Origin: JBAWYM01 sp037143575
GTDB taxonomy: Bacteria > Patescibacteriota > Gracilibacteria > Peribacterales > Peribacteraceae
Assembly: GCA_037143575.1 (NCBI GenBank)
Contig: JBAWYM010000012.1
Coordinates: 1 to 34,890 of the forward strand
Reading direction: 5' to 3'
Length of the DNA: 34,890 bases
The position numbers and the translations under genes are program-made. Under the pieces are notes generated by a model. The model had not been told where the DNA came from. It made no database searches and saw nothing but the letters and a program-made list of their open reading frames with translations. Below are positions 14,697 through 21,595 of this stretch, piece by piece (position 1 is the stretch's first letter; each line of letters starts with the position of its first letter).

Positions 14697-15497
14697 ATGC
14701 CAATTCGCCCCTTCGACCGTCGCATCATCGAGCAACTCTCCGTCCTGGGGTGCAATACCCGTGAGGCACAAATTTATCTGCAATGTCTGCGGATGGGTCC
14801 GGCGACGGTGCAGGAGATCGCGGTGAGCCTCAAGCGCAATCGCGTCACTATCCACAGCGCGGTGCATCAGCTCATCGAGAAGGAACTACTGTTTGAAACG
14901 CGCAGGGGAAAGCGTCGGTTGATTGTTGCTGAGGAACCCGTTGGGCTGATGCGGTTACTGCAGAAGAAAGAGAATGAGCTCGCACTTGCCCGTGAGAATT
15001 TGGAACATCTCACACCGCTGCTGTCGTCCATTCAAGCTATGAGTCAGGGAGTACCGACGGTGAGATTGTATGAGGGCGTAGAAGGATTCAAGCGGATGCT
15101 GGAGGAGACACTTGCGGCGCGGAGTGAAGTTCTCGTCTTCAGCTATGTCGATCTCTTCTCCAAGGCCGTCGGCCCCGATTACCTGGAGCAGTACTTCGTG
15201 CGGCGGGCGAAGAAAGGTGTGCATTCACGTCTCCTCTTTCCTTCCTGCCCGTTTGTGGATCGCATCTTGCCGAAGTCGAAGGAATATCTGACGCAGATTC
15301 GCGCACTTCCACCGACTATTGTTTGGAAATCCGGAATCTTTGCCTGGAATAATTGTCTGGCACTCTTGTCGTTTACCGAGCAGAAGCTCACCTGCACCAT
15401 CATCGAGAATCCGGATATTGCACATTTCTTTCGGACGGTGATTTTTGAAATGTGTTGGAGGGGAGCGGAGACGAAGCGGATAGCGATCAGCGGATAG
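14697..15497 (+). CDS. TrmB-family transcriptional regulator
   Basis: This 266-residue protein has an N-terminal winged helix (about 8-75: LGCNTREAQIYLQCL, TVQEIAVSLKRNRVTIHSAVHQLIEKELL), a coiled-coil helix (about 85-115), and an effector-sensing region with a PLD-like fold (VRLYEGVEGFKRMLEETLA, then VLVFSYVDLF). TrmB proteins are common in archaea and frequent in Patescibacteria, where targets are largely unknown. The last codons (RIAISG) are built from an AGCGGATAGCG word repeat that continues past the stop. The gene downstream, a methyltransferase, starts 108 bases later on the same strand. Family assignment is firm; the ligand is not predictable. Confidence 0.85.
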   Translation: MPIRPFDRRIIEQLSVLGCNTREAQIYLQCLRMGPATVQEIAVSLKRNRVTIHSAVHQLIEKELLFETRRGKRRLIVAEEPVGLMRLLQKKENELALARENLEHLTPLLSSIQAMSQGVPTVRLYEGVEGFKRMLEETLAARSEVLVFSYVDLFSKAVGPDYLEQYFVRRAKKGVHSRLLFPSCPFVDRILPKSKEYLTQIRALPPTIVWKSGIFAWNNCLALLSFTEQKLTCTIIENPDIAHFFRTVIFEMCWRGAETKRIAISG

Positions 15498-15512
15498 CGA
15501 ACAGCTTTTTAT
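15474..15512 (+). repeat. AGCGGATAGCG word repeat
   Basis: Two imperfect copies of GCGGATAGCGA are arranged head to tail, the first inside the last codons of the TrmB-like gene. The same word occurs inside the PD-(D/E)XK nuclease gene at 26561-26595. Confidence 0.5.
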
Positions 15513-15605
15513 GACCCAGCAGCAACCGCCTGTAGTGAGCGATGTAGAACTATCCTCGGGTGCGGTGCCGGAGCGGTGAATTTGGATTAATGGTAGATTG
15601 TCATT

Positions 15606-16328
15606 ATGCAACATCAGCTTCTCTACCGCTCCTTGGCCAAGTACTACGATCGCATCTATTCGTGGAAAAACTACAGAAAGGAAGTGAAGAAACTGGAGTC
15701 TCTGATTCATCAGTACCAACAATCATCTGGGAAACGGCTACTGGAAGTCGGATGCGGGACAGGCGGTCATCTGAATTTTCTCCAGAAGAATTTTGATTGC
15801 ATGGGCGTCGATCTCAATCCTGAAATGCTTATGGAAGCCCGCAAGAAACTCAAGGCTGTTCCCCTTAAGAAAGCGGATATGACGACGCTGAATTTGAGGA
15901 AGAAATTCGATGTCATTTTGTGTCTCTTCAGCTCCATCGGCTACGCACGCACAAAAAGCGACCTCAAGAGGACCATTGAGAATTTTTCGAAACATTTAGT
16001 TACAGGAGGGGTGGTGATCATCGAGCCGTGGTTTCAGCGTGAAGAAGTGAAGAAATGGCATCCCGATCTCACAATCTACGATGGTTCCGATACGAAGATC
16101 GCAAGGATCGGAGCAACGACGGTCAAGGGGGATTGTACAGTGACAGAGATGTCCTATCTCATTGGTGATGCTGATGGGAAGATTTGGCACACACAGGATC
16201 AGCACGTTATGCGGCTCTTTGAGAAGAAGAAGGTACTAAACATGATGGAGAAGGCCGGCCTGGATTCCTGCTTCCTTGCCACTGGCTTGATGAAAAGGAG
16301 GGGATTGCTGGTGGGGGTGAAACAATAG
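15606..16328 (+). CDS. SAM-dependent N-methyltransferase, TylM1/DesVI-like
   Basis: This 240-residue class I methyltransferase has motif I EVGCGTGGHL (47-56), acidic D69 in GVDLNPEML, and motif ADMTTLNL. FSSIGYART (108-116), GGVVIIEPWF (134-143), the later HVMRLF and MKRRGLLVGV match the family that N-methylates dTDP-amino sugars in antibiotic biosynthesis (TylM1, DesVI). A sugar or related amine substrate is therefore possible, but the window holds no amino-sugar pathway genes, so the real substrate is open. The stop is followed at once by a GCGGGA-type repeat that frames the next module. Confidence 0.8.
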   Translation: MQHQLLYRSLAKYYDRIYSWKNYRKEVKKLESLIHQYQQSSGKRLLEVGCGTGGHLNFLQKNFDCMGVDLNPEMLMEARKKLKAVPLKKADMTTLNLRKKFDVILCLFSSIGYARTKSDLKRTIENFSKHLVTGGVVIIEPWFQREEVKKWHPDLTIYDGSDTKIARIGATTVKGDCTVTEMSYLIGDADGKIWHTQDQHVMRLFEKKKVLNMMEKAGLDSCFLATGLMKRRGLLVGVKQ

Positions 16329-16355
16329 CAACCCAGCGCGGGATGCTTCCCGCGG
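16329..16355. repeat. Left inverted repeat of the HEPN/MNT module
   Basis: This 27-base sequence begins with CAACCCAGCGCGGGATGCTT and contains the hairpin CGCGGGA-tgct-TCCCGCG. It starts directly after the methyltransferase stop. It is the reverse complement of 17313-17340, apart from one extra G there. Confidence 0.8.
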
Positions 16356-16401
16356 ACTTCAATCATATTTGGCGCTTGGCGCCGGCTTTTCTTTTTCAAC
16401 T

Positions 16402-16467
16402 CAGGAGCAGGATTCCTTATGCAGGAGCAGGATTCCTTAAAACTCAGGAGCGGGATTCCTTCCCGCG
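16402..16467 (+). repeat. Three direct copies of a CAGGAGC-GGATTCCTT unit
   Basis: Units begin at 16402, 16422 and 16445. The last, CAGGAGCGGGATTCCTT plus CCCGCGG, is a complete GCGGGA palindrome, and the first two are decayed copies. They lie in the module 3' to the MNT gene. Confidence 0.75.
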
Positions 16468-16523
16468 GTTCAAAGAGCATTCATCAGCAGGCCCGCGCGA
16501 ACGAATCGCGCTCCCATCAATCT

Positions 16524-16832
16524 TCAATCCTGTATCACCATTTTCTGTCTCTCAATTATTTTCTGGAACGACGGTGCCGCCCGATTCCAATCCACGATGT
16601 CCACTTTCATCGGCAGCGTCGAACGCTCAAGCTCTTCTTGTAGTGCATCCATGATTTTCAAATCGAGAAATTCGGGACCTGCGATGGCCAGATCGAGATC
16701 CGAGGTCGGTTTGGCCTTTCCCTGCGTCCGCGAACCGAATGCCCACACGGTGCAGTGCGGTACATGCTTTCGCAGGATATCCTGGATCAGAAGGAGATGC
16801 TGCGGCTGGAGATCAAACGGGGAGATGTTCAA
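16524..16832 (-). CDS. MNT-domain nucleotidyltransferase (antitoxin of HEPN/MNT pair)
   Basis: This 102-residue protein has the minimal nucleotidyltransferase signature GSRTQGKAKPTSDLDLAI (residues 33-50), in the GS-x10-DxD form (D45, D47), with a possible third acidic residue in KVDIVDW. MNT proteins act with HEPN toxins, in several systems by AMPylating the toxin and blocking it. The most likely start is TTG 16832, inside the last codons of the HEPN gene (20-base overlap). Upstream ATGs in frame would overlap that gene far more. The overlap indicates translational coupling. Confidence 0.82.
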   Translation of the reverse strand: MNISPFDLQPQHLLLIQDILRKHVPHCTVWAFGSRTQGKAKPTSDLDLAIAGPEFLDLKIMDALQEELERSTLPMKVDIVDWNRAAPSFQKIIERQKMVIQD

Positions 16833-17211
16833 GGTGCTGGAGGAGGAAGCGGGCGTTCTGCAGAAACGGCTGTGCCGAAGCGAAAACTGCGGCGGCGATA
16901 CTTGCATCATAGGTATGTGAGGTCCGATTCCGTGCATTGCGGTATGCGAACCATTCCTCCACATTCTCGATGTACCCGCGCTCGGCGGCGGTGCGCAGGA
17001 GATCGTTGTAGGCCATCTGATCGACGTTGTCGCCATGCCGTGTTTCCAGAATGCGCTTGATGAACTTTAGAGCCAATTCATGGGAGTATTCGAATCGCTG
17101 GATCACGCCGTCGCGGATGATTTCGCTCGCGGGATTCTTGTCCGATGCAGCAAGGCCATCCTCCAGTTGCTTGAGAGCATTGCTGAGTGGTGAGAGATCG
17201 AGGTCAGGCAT
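16813..17211 (-). CDS. HEPN-domain toxin (HI0074-like)
   Basis: This 132-residue helical protein has the HEPN active-site motif R-x4-H (R94-H99, in RNRTSH) within FAYRNARNRTSHTYD. HEPN toxins of this type act on RNA, and the family is also annotated as nucleotidyltransferase substrate-binding protein. Start is ATG 17211. An extended -10 (TGCTACAAT, 17226-17218) ends 6 bases before it, so the transcript is probably leaderless. It precedes and overlaps the MNT gene. The pair lies between inverted repeats at 16329 and 17313. Confidence 0.82.
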   Translation of the reverse strand: MPDLDLSPLSNALKQLEDGLAASDKNPASEIIRDGVIQRFEYSHELALKFIKRILETRHGDNVDQMAYNDLLRTAAERGYIENVEEWFAYRNARNRTSHTYDASIAAAVFASAQPFLQNARFLLQHLEHLPV

Positions 17212-17217
17212 GGGAGG

Positions 17218-17226
17218 ATTGTAGCA
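17218..17226 (-). promoter_or_regulatory. Extended -10 of the HEPN/MNT pair
   Basis: On the minus strand TGC-TACAAT occupies 17226-17218. The expected start point falls at or next to the ATG at 17211. No clear -35 is seen. A TGCTTGGCGCGG repeat word lies just upstream (17234-17246). Confidence 0.6.
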
Positions 17227-17312
17227 CGAGATCCAGCGTGCCATGCTTGGCGCGGGCTTGTTCTATCTTTGCGTGAATCTTCTTTTGATAGTGCGAAAGT
17301 TGTTTTTCCAGC

Positions 17313-17340
17313 CCGCGGGAAGCATCCCGCGCTGGGGTTG
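17313..17340. repeat. Right inverted repeat of the HEPN/MNT module
   Basis: CCGCGGGAAGCATCCCGCGC at its start and GCTGGGGTTG at its end. It is the inverse of 16329-16355 with one base inserted. Confidence 0.8.
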
Positions 17341-17420
17341 TATGTGAGAAAAACTGCAGAAAAACCTGTTCCTGTAGTTGACCTGCCCCCCTCCATCCCG
17401 TACCCTCGCTCGGCTTTCCT

Positions 17421-18131
17421 ATGGAGATGGTTCCCCTCAAAGCTTCGGCACGCGATCTCAAGGTCTCCCCCGGTGATATCCGGAGGAGTAATGCTGTGCC
17501 GTGTGTCATCTACGGGAATGATGTCGCGAATACCGCTCTCTCCTGTGTGGCCAACGAGATTACCAAGGCATACACCAAGGCAGGGGAATCGACGATTGTG
17601 GAGCTGGAACTTGGTGATAAGAAAATCCCGGTGCTCTTCCATGCTGTGCAGTTCGAGCCCGTCTCCGGTCGGATCCACCACGTCGACTTCTACGCTGTGA
17701 ACCTCAAGAAGGAGATCGAGGCGCCGGTGGCGCTGCGCTTCACGGGTGAGTCTCTCGCCGTCAAGGAGCTCTCTGCGATCTTCGTCTCTGTCCAGAGCCA
17801 TGTGACGGTACGGGCGCTGCCGATGGATCTCCCGCATGATCTCGAGGCGCCGCTCAGCGTGCTTGCGAAGATTCACGATGTTATCAAGGTTTCCGATCTC
17901 ATCCTCCCCAAGGGTGTGCAGGTGAAGGATCAAGCCGATACCGTCCTTGCCACCGTCCAGGAACAGCGTAAGGAAGAGGTTGTGGTGGTCGCCGCTCCTG
18001 TCGTGGGTGCCGAGGGTGCCGCTCCTGTTGCCGGTGCCGAGGGTGCCGCTCCTGCGGATGCTGCCAAGGCTGGTGCTCCGGCAGAAGCTGCTGCAGGGAA
18101 GGGCGACAAGAAGAAGGCGAAGAAGGACTAA
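17421..18131 (+). CDS. rplY: 50S ribosomal protein L25 (TL5/CTC type)
   Basis: L25 binds 5S rRNA in the large subunit. This 236-residue version has the N-terminal L25 barrel (about 1-95: IRRSNAVPCVIYG, GESTIVELEL, HHVDFYAV), then the longer C-terminal TL5/CTC domain (about 96-185), and a tail rich in Ala, Pro and Gly with a double GAEGAAP repeat ending in a Lys cluster (KGDKKKAKKD). The length fits the CTC form. ATG 17421 is preceded by a pyrimidine-rich leader (GCTCGGCTTTCCT). DUF3048 follows 37 bases later, probably on the same transcript. Confidence 0.93.
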   Translation: MEMVPLKASARDLKVSPGDIRRSNAVPCVIYGNDVANTALSCVANEITKAYTKAGESTIVELELGDKKIPVLFHAVQFEPVSGRIHHVDFYAVNLKKEIEAPVALRFTGESLAVKELSAIFVSVQSHVTVRALPMDLPHDLEAPLSVLAKIHDVIKVSDLILPKGVQVKDQADTVLATVQEQRKEEVVVVAAPVVGAEGAAPVAGAEGAAPADAAKAGAPAEAAAGKGDKKKAKKD

Positions 18132-18168
18132 TCACCGAATCTTTTTCCCATATTCTTCCTTTGTTCCT

Positions 18169-19167
18169 ATGAAGAAATATTTCATCACGCTCTCGATAGT
18201 TGCCACACTGGTCGTTGCGAGTCTTATCCTCACGTTCGTCGTGTTCGCTCCGGGTGGGACACCGCTTCCTCATCGTGGTTCGGGGCAAGTCGCTGAGGAG
18301 CGTCAGAGCTTCGGTTCGTGGCTGCTGGCTGCGATGACCGGTACCAATCGTCGCAAGTCTCTCGTCGCGGTAATGGTGGAAAATCAGGAGCTGGCGCGTC
18401 CGCATCAGGAAGGAGTGAAGGATGCACTCCTCGTCTGGGAGTTTCCCGTAGAAGGACTCATCTCACGTTTCGCCCTCGTCTTCGATCGTGCCAATCTTCC
18501 GGTACGCATCGGTCCGGTGCGGTCACTGCGTCCCTATTTTATCGATGCTCTGAAGCCCCTCGTGCCTGCAGTCATTTATGCCGGTGGCAGTCCGGAGGCT
18601 TTTGCCAAGGTGGATAAAGGTGACATCGTGGCCAAGAATCTCTTGTACTACTACAGCGATGCCGTGCGTGACAAGACCATTCCAGAACCGCACAATCTCT
18701 TCGTCATGGGCAAGAATGTCACTGCTCTTCTCAAGGATGACACACTTGCGGCGACCGTCTGGCCTCCGTACGTTCTCGGGACAGCGAAAAAAGTTCCTCC
18801 TGCGGCCATCATCTCCCTCAATTTCCACAATCCGGTGCACGATGTTCGGTACGTCTATGATACGCTCTCCGATTCCTATGCCCGTTCGAGCGGCGACGTT
18901 TCCGATCAGGGGAATCCGCGTAATGTTCTCGTGCTCGAAATGCCGATCCAGGATATCGGCGAAGAGGGACGACTGACGATCAATGTGAGCGGCAAGGGTC
19001 GCGCGTACCTCTTCCATGCCGGGACGGTGCAGAAGGGAACCTGGAGCAAAACGGGACTCACGGGGCGCTTCATTTTCCAGACCACCGAAGGCAAGCCTTT
19101 CCTCTTCGCATCGGGGCAGACGTGGGTGACTTCGTTGCCGGGGATGGACAGGGTGAAGTGGAATTGA
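18169..19167 (+). CDS. DUF3048 (YerB-like) secreted or membrane-anchored protein
   Basis: This 332-residue protein has one N-terminal hydrophobic helix (residues 5-27) with a basic start (MKKYF), probably a signal anchor, so the rest is outside the membrane. The family signature is clear: LVAVMVENQELARPHQEGVKDA, EGLISRFALVFDRA, IGPVRSLRPYF and VIYAGGSPEAF for the first domain, and the second DUF3048 domain towards the end (LFHAGTVQKGTWSK). Family function is not established; it is widespread in Gram-positive and candidate-phyla bacteria. It follows rplY and precedes a long palindromic repeat. Confidence 0.85.
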   Translation: MKKYFITLSIVATLVVASLILTFVVFAPGGTPLPHRGSGQVAEERQSFGSWLLAAMTGTNRRKSLVAVMVENQELARPHQEGVKDALLVWEFPVEGLISRFALVFDRANLPVRIGPVRSLRPYFIDALKPLVPAVIYAGGSPEAFAKVDKGDIVAKNLLYYYSDAVRDKTIPEPHNLFVMGKNVTALLKDDTLAATVWPPYVLGTAKKVPPAAIISLNFHNPVHDVRYVYDTLSDSYARSSGDVSDQGNPRNVLVLEMPIQDIGEEGRLTINVSGKGRAYLFHAGTVQKGTWSKTGLTGRFIFQTTEGKPFLFASGQTWVTSLPGMDRVKWN

Positions 19168-19302
19168 GAGGTTATGTTCGAAGTTGAAAAGGTTTGGAAG
19201 AAGTTAGAAAGGCCTGAAAGGTTTCTTGCTGCTGAGCTCATCGTGAAATTAAACCTTTCTGGCTTCCCTAACCTTTTCAAAACCTTTCGAACCTCAATCT
19301 CA
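19167..19302. repeat. Long palindromic repeat, complete copy 2
   Basis: Left arm about 19169-19225 (core AGTTAGAAAGGCCTGAAAGG) and right arm about 19251-19300 (core AAACCTTTCTGGCTTCC) pair imperfectly over some 50 bases around a loop of about 25. It lies between the ends of the convergent DUF3048 and hpf genes, so it could act as a terminator for both. Confidence 0.75.
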
Positions 19303-19313
19303 AGGAGTTGAGC

Positions 19314-19376
19314 TTATTTCCTCTCCTTCTTCCCCTTCACCGACTTCGCCATCTTCATCTCTTTATACCGCTTCAC
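19314..19376 (-). pseudogene. Duplicated 3' tail fragment of hpf
   Basis: On the minus strand the frame reads VKRYKEMKMAKSVKGKKERK and a TAA stop, nearly the same as the end of the intact hpf gene (VKRYKEMKMNKSVKGKKSTR), 35 bases beyond the intact gene's stop. No start or domain precedes it. It is a left-over or tandem copy of the last 20 codons. Confidence 0.8.
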
Positions 19377-19410
19377 CCGACTTCGCGCGCGGCGCTTCGC
19401 CGGGTTGCGC

Positions 19411-19752
19411 TCAGCGTGTACTCTTTTTCCCTTTGACGGATTTATTCATCTTCATTTCTTTATACCGCTTAACCTGCGGCTCGAGCTTCTCGATCGTCCG
19501 GTCGAGTGCTTCCAGTATGTCGGGCTTGCGGGATTCGGCGCGGAGAATCTTGCCGGGGAGCTCCACGGAGATACTCACCATCACCTGATCGCGCTCCTTC
19601 TTGGTGCCCTGCTTCTCCACCTCGATGCGGATCGCGGAGGATTCGTCTTTCACGGTCTTGCAGTAGGTTGCCAGTTTTCCCAGCTTGCGGGCCACAGTCT
19701 TGGTCTCGGCATCGGTGAAGGAGAAGCCTTTTTCGAAGTGGAGGATTTTCAT
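19411..19752 (-). CDS. hpf: Ribosome hibernation-promoting factor (HPF/RaiA, S30AE)
   Basis: HPF binds the 30S decoding region and stores ribosomes as inactive particles during stress or slow growth. This 113-residue short form has the S30AE fold: an opening strand and helix (FEKGFSFTDAETKTVARKLGKL), then IRIEVEK, a central MVSISVELPG strand, and the helix ILEALDRTIEKLEPQVKRYKE, followed by a basic tail. No long-form dimerisation domain is present. ATG 19752 is preceded by a pyrimidine-rich leader (TTTCCCCCTCACCCC). A second copy of its tail lies downstream at 19314-19376. Confidence 0.88.
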   Translation of the reverse strand: MKILHFEKGFSFTDAETKTVARKLGKLATYCKTVKDESSAIRIEVEKQGTKKERDQVMVSISVELPGKILRAESRKPDILEALDRTIEKLEPQVKRYKEMKMNKSVKGKKSTR

Positions 19753-19824
19753 GGGGTGAGGGGGAAATGATCTGAGAGAAATGATGGAAGTGTTGAGAAG
19801 CGTGTAGCCTGTTTTGTTTTCAGA

Positions 19825-19840
19825 GCGCCATGCTTGGCGC
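19825..19840. repeat. GCGCCA-TGCT-TGGCGC hairpin
   Basis: A 6-bp perfect stem with loop TGCT, matching the word also seen at 17234-17246. It sits in the 215-base gap between the divergent hpf and 432-aa genes, which otherwise holds only the promoter at 19913-19942. Confidence 0.5.
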
Positions 19841-19912
19841 GGACTTACAACCATAACAATCTTCTGTAATCCTTAGACACCGAAACATACAGGAAACTGT
19901 CGAAGGGGGAGA

Positions 19913-19942
19913 TTGCGCGATAGGGCCATTTCATGGTAAAAT
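19913..19942 (+). promoter_or_regulatory. Promoter of the giant-protein locus
   Basis: TTGCGC (19913-19918), 18 bases, TAAAAT (19937-19942), preceded by TGG to give an extended -10. Transcription should begin about 20 bases before ATG 19968. Confidence 0.65.
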
Positions 19943-19967
19943 ATGTGCACAATACCAAACAAACATT

Positions 19968-21266
19968 ATGAGCGAACAGACCCCACAACCTTTGAAGGAA
20001 GTTCGTACAGAGGTTCCGGAGCAGCAACAGACGACTCTCGATGCGAAAGCACCGATAACGACCGAGTCACACCCTTCTGCAAAAACGCGATTGCGGAGAT
20101 TGGGAGCAGCAGTTTCCAATAATCCTGCGTCGCGGGAGTACGAAGCGGAACAAGCGAATGGGAAAGCTTTGGATGAAGCGGGGGCTCATGGGAAAGCTGG
20201 CGAAAAAGGAGAGGAGGGAGAGGGAGGAAAGAATGAAGGAGTCGATAATTCAGGTCCCTTCACTACTACGTCAGAGAATAGAGTGGATGGATCACTGGAT
20301 ATTTCCAATCCTTCCGGCGTAGATCCTTTCAAGTCTGATGCACCGAAAGCTGTTGTTCCAGGTACTTCCCAGCCCAAGTCGGAAGCAACTGCGCCGCAGG
20401 AGCCCCATGGATTTAAGGAAAAAGCGATCAATTTTGTGACGAACGGATTTGAGAAGAGCCTAGAGATGTTCCAGAAGTTCATGCACTACATCCAGGATAT
20501 GGGCGCCGAACCGCTGATGAATGCCGCAGCGGCGATTCGTATGATTGCCGGGGGAGAGTATGTCGCGAAGTTTCTGGAAATGATCGCGGGTGGCAACCGC
20601 GCCGCATTCATCAGTGCCATGAAGAAGTCTGGGCTTTCACTCGCGAAAGTCGAGAACGCAGAGAAGGCGAAGGAGTTTGAGGAAGCACAGGAAGGGCTCT
20701 TCGGGAAATTCGATGCGAAGGAGGGATACACCAAGCAGAAGTTCTTCCTATCTGTCGTCGATCAGTGGAAGAAGAATAATGTGGAGAAGAAGCAGATCGG
20801 TCCGGAGGATATTGCCGCGTTGACGGCTATCGCGGATGCCATGCCCGAAAAAAATCCGACGCCCGAGAAGCCGGCGACCCCCGCGGAGATTCCAGAACAA
20901 GTTGTCGGCACGGCTGATATAGAAGGGAAGAATGTTGTTCTCATAAAGCGCGCCGGAGAATCGCTCTTCAGGATGGAGGGAAAAGACTTCCGCGTGAAGC
21001 CGACCATCGGCACGACGCCGATCCCCGGATACACTGTCGACCTCACAGAGTTCAAACTGGAAGGTGATTCCGTTGCCATTGGGATCAATACTATTGTGCC
21101 TCTCGTCCCCAAAAGACCTTTCGTGAAATCAGCAGAATTCAACAGAGTACGGACATCGGTTTTGGGAGGAACCCCTCAAGTGACGTTGGCCTATCGTGAG
21201 GAAGCGGGAAAGGATGAAAAAACTATTGGTATCTTGTTCGAGGAAGTGAAGAAAGTGGCTGTATGA
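19968..21266 (+). CDS. Hypothetical protein, 432 aa, giant-protein locus
   Basis: I do not recognise a family. Residues 1-145 are polar and low complexity (many Pro, Glu, Gly, Ser), probably disordered. Residues 148-275 are mostly helical, with an Ala-rich segment (EPLMNAAAAIRMIAGGEY). Residues 290-310 are a Pro-rich linker, and 310-432 look beta-rich (GKNVVLIKRAGESLFRMEG, YTVDLTEFKLEGDSVAIGI). There is no signal peptide and no clear membrane helix. The plan of disordered Ala/Pro start then helices is shared with the 1539-aa neighbour, so they may work together. It has its own extended -10 promoter. Confidence 0.65.
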   Translation: MSEQTPQPLKEVRTEVPEQQQTTLDAKAPITTESHPSAKTRLRRLGAAVSNNPASREYEAEQANGKALDEAGAHGKAGEKGEEGEGGKNEGVDNSGPFTTTSENRVDGSLDISNPSGVDPFKSDAPKAVVPGTSQPKSEATAPQEPHGFKEKAINFVTNGFEKSLEMFQKFMHYIQDMGAEPLMNAAAAIRMIAGGEYVAKFLEMIAGGNRAAFISAMKKSGLSLAKVENAEKAKEFEEAQEGLFGKFDAKEGYTKQKFFLSVVDQWKKNNVEKKQIGPEDIAALTAIADAMPEKNPTPEKPATPAEIPEQVVGTADIEGKNVVLIKRAGESLFRMEGKDFRVKPTIGTTPIPGYTVDLTEFKLEGDSVAIGINTIVPLVPKRPFVKSAEFNRVRTSVLGGTPQVTLAYREEAGKDEKTIGILFEEVKKVAV

Positions 21267-21323
21267 AGCTGCTCAGAACGACGAATCCGCTGGGATTTCG
21301 CTCTGGAAGGAAATGGGGATTTG

Positions 21324-21332
21324 TGGTAGAAT
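21324..21332 (+). promoter_or_regulatory. Extended -10 upstream of the 65-aa gene
   Basis: TGG-TAGAAT, about 38 bases before ATG 21371. The -35 region is poor. It would drive the 65-aa and 1539-aa genes. Confidence 0.5.
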
Positions 21333-21370
21333 ACAGGTAAAGAAATCCATATCCTTTTCCGATTCCTGCC

Positions 21371-21568
21371 ATGGCAGAAACACCACGATCACCGGAGCAA
21401 TTCAACTATGATGAAGTCAGTCGAGCGCGGGCGAATACAATCAGAAGGACTTATGGTGTATTAGGATGGACTCAACCCCTTGGGACAGCGGTTGGAACGG
21501 CAACTGGCATCGCAGGTAGAGCCGTCTATGACACAGGTGTAGCTTTCTACAACGCGCTCAAATCTTGA
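21371..21568 (+). CDS. Small protein with glycine-zipper segment, 65 aa
   Basis: The first half is polar (PRSPEQFNYDEVSRARANTIRR). The second holds a weakly hydrophobic Gly/Ala stretch, LGTAVGTATGIAGRAVYD (about 37-54), with GxxxG-like spacing typical of helix packing in membranes. Function is unknown. It lies 27 bases before the giant gene and has its own -10 box, so it is probably real and cotranscribed. It could be a membrane partner of the giant protein. Confidence 0.5.
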   Translation: MAETPRSPEQFNYDEVSRARANTIRRTYGVLGWTQPLGTAVGTATGIAGRAVYDTGVAFYNALKS

Positions 21569-21595
21569 GTTCTTTTATCGCGTCCACTCTTCTCC

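Noticed and set aside
16402..16467. Tandem copies as a CRISPR-like array
   Set aside because: Only three units, spacing of 20 and 23 bases, no unique spacers, and no cas genes. The Cas4-like nuclease at 26408 is far away and stands alone.
10530..19413. Recoding of TGA to glycine, as in Gracilibacteria/SR1
   Set aside because: TGA ends genes cleanly at 10530-10532 and at hpf (19411-19413), and no conserved protein here needs TGA read as Gly.
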